7,217 nucleotides of DNA from contig DAXG01000034.1 in the NCBI GenBank assembly GCA_002506275.1, forward strand, positions 42,872 to 50,088. Direction: 5' to 3'. The notes under the pieces are model-generated. The model was not told where the DNA came from and searched no databases. It was given only the letters and a program-made list of their open reading frames with translations. The position numbers and the translations under genes are program-made. Source of the DNA: Euryarchaeota archaeon UBA259 (lineage in GTDB: Archaea; Thermoplasmatota; Poseidoniia; Poseidoniales; Poseidoniaceae). Numbering within the stretch: the stretch's first letter is position 1; every line of letters begins with the position of its first letter. Of the stretch, positions 1-6,020 are shown piece after piece.

Positions 1-118
1 GAGCCGCTAAACAGCCGTGTTTACGGCCCAGTGCATCGGTAATCACCTCTGCGCACGTTATGCCTGCAGCGTATTCGTTAACCGTTCCATCTGGCAGGGT
101 GATGTTGATGAGTGTCAT
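1..118 (-). CDS. thrS: Threonyl-tRNA synthetase, N-terminal fragment (TGS domain)
   Basis: Only the first 39 codons are present; the gene runs off the left edge. It is too short to appear as a complete reading frame, but the translation begins MTLINITLPDGTV and continues through an EYAAGITCAEVI segment to ALGRKHGCLAA. This is the TGS domain pattern (ITLPDG, then a G-x-T turn and an amphipathic helix) that opens bacterial-type and eukaryotic threonyl-tRNA synthetases, which charge tRNA-Thr in the cytoplasm. The start at 118 is supported by AAGGAG eight bases upstream. Many archaeal ThrRS instead begin with an unrelated D-aminoacyl-tRNA deacylase-like editing domain, so a TGS start suggests the bacterial-type enzyme. 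A TGS domain also occurs in RelA/SpoT and Obg-related GTPases, but there it is usually not at the extreme N terminus. The identity rests on 39 residues only. Confidence 0.8.
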   Translation of the reverse strand, partial: MTLINITLPDGTVNEYAAGITCAEVITDALGRKHGCLAA

Positions 119-126
119 ACGGTGCT

Positions 127-132
127 CTCCTT
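127..132 (-). promoter_or_regulatory. Shine-Dalgarno site of thrS
   Basis: On the minus strand the sequence AAGGAG lies eight bases before the ATG at 118. It is among the clearest ribosome binding sites in the window and fixes the thrS start. It begins directly beside the 7-bp hairpin at 133-149. Confidence 0.7.
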
Positions 133-149
133 CAACCCCTACGGGGTTG
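133..149 (-). repeat. Perfect 7-bp hairpin in the thrS leader
   Basis: CAACCCC (133-139) and GGGGTTG (143-149) are exact inverted copies around a three-base loop. In the thrS transcript this GC-rich hairpin ends one or two bases before the Shine-Dalgarno site, so it could influence access of the ribosome. There is no U tract after it, so it does not look like an intrinsic terminator. Confidence 0.6.
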
Positions 150-212
150 GAAGCCCTTCATCAAACCATCACTCTCAAACGGCAAAAGTGGCACGGGTTT
201 GAGAGCCCTTCA
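141..212 (-). repeat. 20-base imperfect direct repeat in the thrS leader
   Basis: The copies are 141-160 and 193-212 on the plus strand, identical at 17 of 20 positions; both begin ACGGG and end AGCCCTTCA. They start 52 bases apart. A degenerate third copy (119-134) also begins ACGG and ends CCTTCA, starting 22 bases before the second copy. The copy at 193-212 includes the stop codon of the upstream membrane gene (TGA at 210-212). This may be a local duplication or a pair of protein-binding sites. Confidence 0.55.
172..205 (-). ncRNA. Candidate structured leader element of thrS
   Basis: CTCTCAAAC (172-180) and GTTTGAGAG (197-205) are perfect inverted copies of nine bases around a 16-base loop. 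In the thrS transcript the 5' arm could instead pair, through TCAAACC, with a GGTTTGA that lies just downstream (161-167 on the plus strand). The two pairings are mutually exclusive, which is the layout of a switchable leader. No known riboswitch or T-box consensus was recognised, so this is only a candidate cis-acting RNA. It could also be a degenerate terminator for the upstream gene. Confidence 0.35.
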
Positions 213-761
213 CCACGGGAATTTCAAGTTCCAATAAATGCCATCAAAAAGAATGCATTGAATACCGAGTAATATCGAACCAAGCAGCATTCTTTTTCCG
301 CCTGGAACTTCGTCGACATACGCTGAATAAGCCAGTAAACCCATCATGATGTTTCCAACACAAGCCAACAGCAAAACACCCACCACTAAAATTGGCGTCC
401 AACTGTAATCGTTGTCCAAGTGATAGATGGTCGCCTCAAGCCACAGTGCCGAGGGGATGACCAGCAATGCAAATGCAAGCAATAAGCGAGCACCTCCGCC
501 GCCGTCAGATTCGCCCCATGGCCATCGCAGTGCGTCCATCATGGAAACATCGTTTTGGTAAAGAACAGTCCACCAGTACGTCAGAAAACCGAACGCTGCC
601 AGGAACATGAACGGTACAATCATTTGTGCTTGCGACCAAGGAATTCCACCCCAGAGTGCTTCGGTGTCCGATGCATGGGAGAGGCCATAAACATACGAGA
701 CCAGAACCAGTGTCCCAAAGATAAGAATGAAAATTCGTACAAATTTTCGCGTGACTTCCAT
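210..761 (-). CDS. Five-pass integral membrane protein, family unknown
   Basis: A 183-residue protein with five likely transmembrane helices at about residues 9-28, 46-66, 92-113, 122-146 and 158-176. A basic N terminus (EVTRKFVR) precedes helix 1, which suggests that this end is cytoplasmic. A glycine-rich loop (SDGGGGAR, 85-92) precedes helix 3. Trp and Tyr are common near the helix ends (TYWWTVLY at 61-68; the last residues are NLKFPW). No catalytic or transport motif is visible, and I do not recognise the family. The ATG at 761 is the first methionine in frame and lies 44 bases after the acidic-protein gene; no strong Shine-Dalgarno site precedes it. It is third in a same-strand run of four genes, followed by thrS. 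It may act with the six-pass protein encoded two genes upstream, but that is inference from position only. Confidence 0.75.
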   Translation of the reverse strand: MEVTRKFVRIFILIFGTLVLVSYVYGLSHASDTEALWGGIPWSQAQMIVPFMFLAAFGFLTYWWTVLYQNDVSMMDALRWPWGESDGGGGARLLLAFALLVIPSALWLEATIYHLDNDYSWTPILVVGVLLLACVGNIMMGLLAYSAYVDEVPGGKRMLLGSILLGIQCILFDGIYWNLKFPW

Positions 762-805
762 AAGCGCCCGTAACGGTGTTTACTGATAAGTGCCTGTATG
801 AAATC

Positions 806-1153
806 CTACCATTCAACATCGAAATCATCACCGAGCGTGCTGGTCGGCTTCTCCAATACTTCAACGGCATCCGGAGCTGCTGTTTCGTCGTCGGCTGGTT
901 CGGTGGCGGGTACTTTTTGTGCGCTTGAAACGGTAAAACTTGAACGGTTTTCGACCAACTGAGTTGGTTTACTGTAATCCGGTTTGACAGCGGGCTCTGC
1001 GGGTTCTTGCTGAACGTGGATTTCCTCAGGCTGCTCAGCCTCAACAGTCTCCTCTTCTGAATGCATGGATGCGAACCCTTTGGCAAGCGTATCCTCGAGA
1101 CTCGGCAACTCACGCCCGCTTCTGTTCATACTCCGACAAAGTAAGCAGGGCAC
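806..1153 (-). CDS. Short acidic Pro/Glu-rich hypothetical protein
   Basis: A 115-residue protein from a GTG start, preceded at five bases by AAGGA. An internal ATG at 1129 (MNRSGRELPSLEDTLAKGF) would give 107 residues but has GGAG only two bases before it, too close to serve well. From the GTG start the N terminus contains C3-x2-C6, too little for a zinc site by itself. Residues 15-29 could form a short helix. From about residue 32 the protein is dominated by Glu, Pro, Ala, Val and Asp (for example EAEQPEEIHVQQEPAEPAV) and ends in the acidic LGDDFDVEW. It has no membrane segment or signal peptide and is probably largely disordered and cytoplasmic. It lies 21 bases after the DRAM-like gene and before the five-pass membrane gene, so it could be a soluble partner or tether for one of them. 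No function is assigned. Confidence 0.65.
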   Translation of the reverse strand: MPCLLCRSMNRSGRELPSLEDTLAKGFASMHSEEETVEAEQPEEIHVQQEPAEPAVKPDYSKPTQLVENRSSFTVSSAQKVPATEPADDETAAPDAVEVLEKPTSTLGDDFDVEW

Positions 1154-1174
1154 ATCAATCCTTGCGTCAGATGT

Positions 1175-1915
1175 TCATTCTTCCTCGAGGCTTGAATCGT
1201 CAAAGTCCACTTCGGGTAAAAACGAAAGAATGGTCCCCAGTATTCCAAACACCAAGACGTATTCCCAAACCGCAGAAACATTGAGCATTGGATAGGGTGA
1301 ACTGGTGCAGAAAGCCATCATATCACTGGTCAAAGCGTTGTATGTATCCCAGTCAAAGTCTGGACCCCACACCTGCGATTGTGTTGCAATCAACTGAAAC
1401 AATCCGACAAAGGCCGAGAGTGCTGCTAAAATGCGCAGGCCGATGACGGTTCGGAAACGCGGGTGATTCCACCAAATGCGTACCGTAACTGCTGTAATCA
1501 ACAGACACCAATAGACTCCAAAAGTAAAGATGTCAAAGGCATAATGACCGTGCATCGGACCGTCGGTATCCCATGGAACACTACCGATTCGAATGCACGA
1601 GAACGCTCCAATCAATCCTGGGAAAACAGCCAGATGGTTAACACCATGCCAAAAGGTATGGTGGCCGGCTGATTGAATACGTTTCATGTTCATGGAATGA
1701 ATCTCCATGATAATCCAAAACACAAGATAGCCGGTCACAAAAGTCCCAACGGTGAAAATCGTATCACCCGGCTCATACAGATCAAAATCTGAAATGAACG
1801 GCATGTAAGCCTTACATCCGTTCATCACCCATGTAATGTATCCTGCTGCGAGCCACAGTGTGGTAAAACCGACCGTGAGAACAAGGGCAAGGCGACGACG
1901 TGCCGGGGTGCGCAT
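1175..1915 (-). CDS. Six-pass membrane protein of the Frag1/DRAM/Sfk1 (TMEM150) type
   Basis: A 246-residue protein with six likely membrane helices at about 10-31, 52-72, 94-112, 124-146, 156-176 and 214-234, the number usual in this family. Three family features are visible: PFISD (39-43) followed by a polar stretch and IFT just after helix 1; a central G-x-F in helix 3 (GAFS, 103-106) followed by HGHYAF (122-127); and a last helix beginning VSAVWEYVLVFG and ending SFLPEVDF. Eukaryotic members include PGAP2/FRAG1 in GPI-anchor remodelling, yeast Sfk1 in plasma-membrane lipid control, and DRAM1 in autophagy; functions in archaea are unknown to me. The C-terminal tail (DFDDSSLEEE) is acidic and probably cytoplasmic. 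The gene heads a same-strand run of membrane and acidic genes leading into thrS. The family call rests on motif and topology recall, not on a search. Confidence 0.7.
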   Translation of the reverse strand: MRTPARRRLALVLTVGFTTLWLAAGYITWVMNGCKAYMPFISDFDLYEPGDTIFTVGTFVTGYLVFWIIMEIHSMNMKRIQSAGHHTFWHGVNHLAVFPGLIGAFSCIRIGSVPWDTDGPMHGHYAFDIFTFGVYWCLLITAVTVRIWWNHPRFRTVIGLRILAALSAFVGLFQLIATQSQVWGPDFDWDTYNALTSDMMAFCTSSPYPMLNVSAVWEYVLVFGILGTILSFLPEVDFDDSSLEEE

Positions 1916-2004
1916 AGCACTTCGATGAATGGGGGTTTTTTGATGTCATCGACGCTTAAGCATTCAATGCAGGTCTTCTTGAAGGTGAATACTCTGCCAC
2001 ATGT
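1916..2004. promoter_or_regulatory. Divergent promoter region, with short palindromes
   Basis: These 89 bases separate the DRAM-like gene (minus) from the NAD-kinase-like gene (plus) and must hold or adjoin both promoters. No convincing archaeal TATA box was found; the most A/T-rich piece is the T6 run at about 1936-1941. Two small palindromes stand out, GATG-T-CATC (1942-1950) and GCATT-C-AATGC (1960-1970), with CTTAAG (1955-1960) between them. They could be operator half-sites, but palindromes this short can arise by chance. GAAGGTG (1981-1987) lies 17 bases before the ATG at 2005, far for a ribosome binding site. Confidence 0.4.
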
Positions 2005-3201
2005 ATGCGCATCGGAATCGTGGTCAACCCAGACGCTGGTCTTGGAGGCCGCCTCGGGTTCAAAGGCAGCGATGGGCGTGCTGCAGAAGCCCGTGCTGCT
2101 GGAGCTGAAGACCGTGCTGGACCTCGTATGAAACTCGCACTTGATGCCCTCCAATCGCTCTTATCCAGTTCTCTTAATCGCAGCGATGTTGACCTCGAAT
2201 GCCTTGGCTGGAGCGGCCGTATGGGCGGTACTTGGGTACCCGAACCATCAGAAAAAATGACCTTCACGAGCATTGGCTCGACGCCCGCAGAAACTTCAGT
2301 CGAAGAAACAAGTCAACTGGTTCGTGATTTGGTTGACGGGGGTGCAGAAGCTCTTCTGTATGCTGGAGGTGATGGCACGACACGAGACATCGCTAACACT
2401 CTGGAAAGCATCGGCAAGGATGCTCAAGAAATACCGCTCATCGGTGTACCGGGTGGAGTCAAAATGCACTCTGGATGTTTTGCTACTACCCCAAAAGCAG
2501 CTGCTGAAGTTACACTGGCGTTCCTACTTGGCGATTTACGATGCGCCATCACAGAAGTCATGGATTTGGATGAGGAAATCTACCAAGAAGGCATATGGAA
2601 AGTCCGAATGTACGGTGAAGCATGGACGCCTTCAAGCCCTCGATTCATGCAAGGCGCTAAAGAACAGGTAGAACGGACAAGTGAGGCCGATACCATCGAA
2701 GGTCTCGCACAGCATGTCGAATCCTTACTCTCGAGTCAAGACGACCTGATGGTGATATGGGGCAGTGGAGGCACGCTTCGGCGAATGGGAGAGTTCTGCG
2801 GAGAAGAACTCACACTGTTGGGAATCGATGTTCTTGGACCGTCTGAAAACGGTGAACGCCAAGCACATACCGACCTCAACGAACAACAACTGCTCGAAGT
2901 TATTGCGCAGCACGTCGATGAAAGCGGCAATGAAAGGCCACGATTGCTGTTGCTCTCACCAATGGGAGGACAAGGTTTCCTCATTGGAAGAGGAAATCTA
3001 CAACTGTCTCCAGATGTCTTGCGAATGATTGGAATTGACAACATTCTCGGTGTTGCTACTCCTGCCAAATTGATTGGACTCAACGCCGTACGTATCGACA
3101 CCGGCGAGGTGGAATTGGACCAAGTGTTCCAAACCAAGCGTTTCATCAAAATACTGCAAGGTTTCAGAACCACACGGCTCATTCGCATCGAAGAGGCCTG
3201 A
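2005..3201 (+). CDS. Polyphosphate/ATP-NAD kinase family protein (COG3199 type)
   Basis: A 398-residue protein of the archaeal/AcoX-associated branch of NAD kinases, which phosphorylate NAD to NADP in the cytoplasm. The N terminus (MRIGIVVNPDAGLGGRLGFKG) is typical. The diagnostic NAD-kinase motif GGDGT is at 121-125, followed by GVPGGVKMHSGCFATTP (147-163), where relatives as I recall them usually read GVPAGVKMHS. A second glycine-rich loop, WGSGGTLRRM (252-261), aligns with the GPGTT loop of relatives. SPMGGQGFLIGRGN (318-331) followed by LSPDVLR is highly typical of this branch, as is VDxG-like RIDTGEVELD near the C terminus. The length fits the family. The exact phosphate donor and substrate cannot be read from sequence; some relatives remain uncharacterised. 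The ATG at 2005 was chosen because the family's IGIVVNP begins there; the ATG at 2001 is out of frame. The gene is divergent from the membrane cluster and ends one base from pyrG. Confidence 0.88.
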   Translation: MRIGIVVNPDAGLGGRLGFKGSDGRAAEARAAGAEDRAGPRMKLALDALQSLLSSSLNRSDVDLECLGWSGRMGGTWVPEPSEKMTFTSIGSTPAETSVEETSQLVRDLVDGGAEALLYAGGDGTTRDIANTLESIGKDAQEIPLIGVPGGVKMHSGCFATTPKAAAEVTLAFLLGDLRCAITEVMDLDEEIYQEGIWKVRMYGEAWTPSSPRFMQGAKEQVERTSEADTIEGLAQHVESLLSSQDDLMVIWGSGGTLRRMGEFCGEELTLLGIDVLGPSENGERQAHTDLNEQQLLEVIAQHVDESGNERPRLLLLSPMGGQGFLIGRGNLQLSPDVLRMIGIDNILGVATPAKLIGLNAVRIDTGEVELDQVFQTKRFIKILQGFRTTRLIRIEEA

Positions 3202-3202
3202 A

Positions 3203-4834
3203 TCAAAGTTGACCGGTTGATGCCTTGAGCAAACCGAGGAACGGTGGGCTTGGACGACCTGGCCGACTCTTGAACTCGGGATGGTATTGAACGCCGACGT
3301 AATACGGGTGGCCTTCAAGTTCGAATATTTCGCAACGCTGACCTGTTTCGTCTTTACCAACAAAGATGAGTCCAGCCGATTCAATCGCTTCGATCATGTC
3401 GGGGTTGACTTCGTATCGATGGCGATGACGTTCATCAACTGAATCCCCTTCGCCGTACAATTGGCGTATCTTACAATCATCGACTTGCCACAAAGTTGGA
3501 CGGCTACCCAGCCGCATTGTGCCACCAAGGTGAGTTTTGGAGATTTCTGGCATGAAGACAACGGCTGGGTTCTTGCAATTCTCATCGAACTCAGTCGAAT
3601 TTGAATCCTCAAATCCGAGAACATTTCGACAGAACTCAATGGCTGCAACTTGTAGACCAAGGCAAATACCAAGGTACGGAGTTGAACTTGTACGAGCGTA
3701 TTCCGCTGCCAAAATCTTTCCTTCAACACCCCGGTCTCCGAATCCTCCTGGGACCAATACTCCAGCGGACTGCTTGAGCAATGACCATGCATTGTCGCGT
3801 TCATTGCTGTTTTCCCAATCGGACTCAAGATGACTCGCTTCAATCCAGTTGATGGTAAGTTTGCGGTCAACAGCCATAGCAGCATGCTGTAAGCTCTTGA
3901 TCACCGAAAGGTATGCGTCGGACAAGTCAGTGTATTTACCGACCATGGCAATCTGGACTTCTTCGGTTAAAGTGTCAAGGTGGTGGGCCATGACTTTCCA
4001 CTTCTTCAGCAAGTCAGTGGCATCAGAATCAACATTCATGATGTCGCAAAGTCCCTGTTCTTCCAACATCAGTGGGACGTGGTAGATGTTTGGGACGTCG
4101 TGGGTTGACATAACTGCCTCAGGAGATACATGGCAAAAGGCAGCCAATTTTTCTCTTGTCTCTTTGGTAAGAGGTGCTGATGAACGGCAAACGAGAATGT
4201 CTGGCGTGATACCTAAACCTCGCAATTCCTTCACCGTGTGTTGGGTTGGTTTGGTTTTCTGTTCGCCAACTGGCCCCATGACAGGAACAAGAGACACGTG
4301 TACAAAGGTCACGTTTTCCCTGCCTACACGGAATTGGAATTGACGCAAGGCTTCGATGTAAGGTGCGGATTCGATGTCACCGACCGTTCCACCAAGTTCG
4401 ACAATGCATGCATCCGGAGGCGATTCGCTGCCGTCTGCAGGCCGATGAGCCACTTCTTCCAACCAGTCTTGAACCGCATCGGTCACATGTGGAATGACTT
4501 GAACGGTCTTTCCCAGGTAATCACCACGGCGTTCCGCCTCGATGACTTTGGAGTAAATTTTTCCGGTTGTGACGTTGTTGTCCTTACCCAGATTAATATC
4601 GAGGAAACGCTCATAGTTTCCAAGGTCAAGATCGACCTCGCCACCGTCATCCAAAACGAATACTTCACCGTGTTCAAACGGAGACATGGTTCCAGCATCG
4701 CTGTTCAAATACGGGTCGATTTTCAAAGATGTGACTCGCAGTCCTGCACTTTTGAGCAACACGCCGATGCTGCTTGCAGTCACTCCCTTTCCTAATCCAG
4801 AAAGGACTCCTCCGCTAACAACAACGTACTTCAT
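3203..4834 (-). CDS. pyrG: CTP synthase (glutamine-hydrolysing)
   Basis: A 543-residue enzyme that converts UTP to CTP using ATP and glutamine, the last step of pyrimidine nucleotide synthesis; it normally works as a tetramer in the cytoplasm. The synthetase domain has the P-loop [11 protein letters not shown] (7-17), [21 protein letters not shown] (40-60) and [12 protein letters not shown] (193-204), the region that contacts UTP. The class I glutamine amidotransferase domain occupies about 295-543: oxyanion loop GGFGDRG (363-369), nucleophile C391 in GICLGLQ, and H518 and E520 in QYHPEF. All key residues are present and the length is normal. The start at 4834 places MKYVVVSGG at the N terminus as in relatives. 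The frame stays open upstream to 4903, and an ATG at 4840 (MCMKY) is equally possible. No well-spaced Shine-Dalgarno site precedes either; GGGGAGG at 4864-4870 is too far. Tail-to-tail with the NAD-kinase-like gene. Confidence 0.97.
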   Translation of the reverse strand: MKYVVVSGGVLSGLGKGVTASSIGVLLKSAGLRVTSLKIDPYLNSDAGTMSPFEHGEVFVLDDGGEVDLDLGNYERFLDINLGKDNNVTTGKIYSKVIEAERRGDYLGKTVQVIPHVTDAVQDWLEEVAHRPADGSESPPDACIVELGGTVGDIESAPYIEALRQFQFRVGRENVTFVHVSLVPVMGPVGEQKTKPTQHTVKELRGLGITPDILVCRSSAPLTKETREKLAAFCHVSPEAVMSTHDVPNIYHVPLMLEEQGLCDIMNVDSDATDLLKKWKVMAHHLDTLTEEVQIAMVGKYTDLSDAYLSVIKSLQHAAMAVDRKLTINWIEASHLESDWENSNERDNAWSLLKQSAGVLVPGGFGDRGVEGKILAAEYARTSSTPYLGICLGLQVAAIEFCRNVLGFEDSNSTEFDENCKNPAVVFMPEISKTHLGGTMRLGSRPTLWQVDDCKIRQLYGEGDSVDERHRHRYEVNPDMIEAIESAGLIFVGKDETGQRCEIFELEGHPYYVGVQYHPEFKSRPGRPSPPFLGLLKASTGQL

Positions 4835-4964
4835 GCACATCAACGGGCTTTTAGGCCGTCGCGCCTCCCCTATCAACATACCTCTCAAAATTGAAAAAGA
4901 CACTCATGACGAAATGAGCGAAGAATCAAAGAGTGGGTGCGCAGAAACCAAAGAGAGGGGAAGC
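4835..4964. promoter_or_regulatory. Divergent promoter region between pyrG and tdh
   Basis: These 130 bases lie between the pyrG and tdh starts and must supply both promoters. The most A/T-rich segment, around 4885-4900 (CAAAATTGAAAAAG), is the best candidate for a TATA-like element on either strand, but it does not match a strong consensus. CTCAT (4903-4907) and ATGAG (4914-4918) form a short inverted repeat six bases apart, a weak operator candidate. Both coding frames stay open through part of this region (pyrG up to 4903; tdh throughout), so longer N termini cannot be excluded from sequence alone. Confidence 0.4.
4953..4960 (+). promoter_or_regulatory. Shine-Dalgarno site of tdh
   Basis: GAGAGGGG ends four bases before the ATG at 4965. 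It selects this start over in-frame methionine codons upstream (4914 and 4686, the latter inside pyrG) and downstream (4986). Confidence 0.65.
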
Positions 4965-6020
4965 ATGAGGGAAGTTCCAGAAACCATGCTTGCATGGACA
5001 AAAACTGCTGACACCGTGGGTGGTTTCAGCCGAATAGAGCACCCTGTCCCAACACCGAGCGAAGGTGAAGTTCTGATTAAAACCCACTCGACATCCGTAT
5101 GCGGTACCGATATTCACATTTGGAAATGGGACCAGTGGAGTCGTGAAAACGTACCGTTAGGAACCATCACCGGCCACGAAACCTGCGGCGAAGTGGTCGC
5201 TCTCGGTCCTGGCGTGAAATCCCATTCGATTGGCGATTTGGTTGCCATTGAATGCCACCTTGCCTGCTGGAATTGCCCTCGATGCGACGAAGGAAATGCG
5301 CACATCTGTGAGAACGGCTCAATCTTTGGCGTGCATACGAACGGTGCTTTCGGGCCGTATTTTGTGGCTCCGTCAGTGAACGCCCGTCCAATTCCAAAGG
5401 GGCTTGACCCCGGTCATGCGTCCATACAGGACCCGCTTGGAAACGCGATTCATACCCTCACCGGTGGCCCGGTCGAAGGGTCAACCGTCGCCATTCACGG
5501 TCTTGGCCCAATTGGATTGTTTGCCGTCAACGCTGCAAAAGCCATGGGGGCTAACAAAATCATTGCAGTCGATTGGGACAACACCTACCGAATGGACTTA
5601 GCAAAAACGCTTGGAGCTGACCTTGTGCTTGGAAAAGACGATGACGTCGTCGCTGAAATCTTGGCTGCAACCGATGGAAGAGGCGTGGACAACTCCTGTG
5701 AGTTCTCAGGCTCCCCTCAAGCCTTAGCCAACACCATTCACAGTACTCGAATGGGTGGCTATGTCAACATTCTCTCCGTATACGGAAACGCTACTCCGGA
5801 AGTTCCGATGAACGATGTTGTGTTCCGATACCTCCACATCAAAGGCATCAACGGCAGAAAAATGTGGTCCACATGGGATACCATGCACGACCTTTTGGAA
5901 CGTGGATTGATTGATGTCAACGCCGTTCTGACACACCGTATGCCGATTGAATCGTTCGAGGAAGCCGTCGAGTTAGCCATTGCTGGAGAATGCGGTAAAG
6001 TTGTCTTGGACTTCGATTAA
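4965..6020 (+). CDS. tdh: L-threonine 3-dehydrogenase, zinc- and NAD-dependent
   Basis: A 351-residue medium-chain dehydrogenase that oxidises threonine to 2-amino-3-ketobutyrate, which is then split to glycine and acetyl-CoA. Catalytic zinc ligands are C46 (SVCGTDIHIWKWDQWS), H71 and E72 (GHETCGE), with D156 in QDPLGNAI at the fourth position. H98 in ECHLAC sits where Tdh carries a conserved histidine. The structural zinc cysteines are C101, C104, C107 and C115. The Rossmann motif GLGPIG is at 179-184, with D203 placed to bind the NAD ribose. KGINGRKMWSTW (293-304) and the C-terminal GKVVL match Tdh more closely than sorbitol or alcohol dehydrogenases. The start at 4965 follows a strong ribosome binding site and gives the family length (about 340-350); a longer frame would run into pyrG. 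No 2-amino-3-ketobutyrate CoA ligase gene is in the window. The stop codon overlaps that of the HMG-CoA synthase gene. A related polyol dehydrogenase is the main alternative. Confidence 0.88.
   Translation: MREVPETMLAWTKTADTVGGFSRIEHPVPTPSEGEVLIKTHSTSVCGTDIHIWKWDQWSRENVPLGTITGHETCGEVVALGPGVKSHSIGDLVAIECHLACWNCPRCDEGNAHICENGSIFGVHTNGAFGPYFVAPSVNARPIPKGLDPGHASIQDPLGNAIHTLTGGPVEGSTVAIHGLGPIGLFAVNAAKAMGANKIIAVDWDNTYRMDLAKTLGADLVLGKDDDVVAEILAATDGRGVDNSCEFSGSPQALANTIHSTRMGGYVNILSVYGNATPEVPMNDVVFRYLHIKGINGRKMWSTWDTMHDLLERGLIDVNAVLTHRMPIESFEEAVELAIAGECGKVVLDFD

Noticed and set aside
132..161. Nine-codon minus-strand frame (MKGFQPRRG) ending just before the thrS ribosome binding site, considered as an attenuator leader peptide
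   Set aside because: It contains no threonine codon and has no convincing ribosome binding site; its sequence is explained by the hairpin and repeat.
505..1113. 202-residue minus-strand open frame spanning the five-pass membrane gene and the acidic-protein gene
   Set aside because: It is Ser/Arg/Pro-rich with no domain, and it overlaps two better-supported genes in another frame with plausible membrane and acidic products.
1127..1155. ATG at 1155, one of two overlapping possible starts (ATGTG) for the acidic protein
   Set aside because: This frame stops after nine codons (MCPAYFVGV), so only the overlapping GTG at 1153 or the internal ATG at 1129 can start the gene.
2736..3206. 156-residue minus-strand frame antisense to the NAD-kinase-like gene
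   Set aside because: Ser/Pro/Arg-rich composition typical of an antisense shadow; the plus-strand frame has clear family motifs throughout.
4238..4795. 185-residue plus-strand frame antisense to pyrG
   Set aside because: The pyrG frame is continuous and fully conserved here; the antisense translation shows no recognisable domain.
4903..4918. CTCAT/ATGAG inverted repeat before tdh as an operator
   Set aside because: Five-base arms are too short to distinguish from chance without comparative data; kept only as a note in the promoter-region entry.
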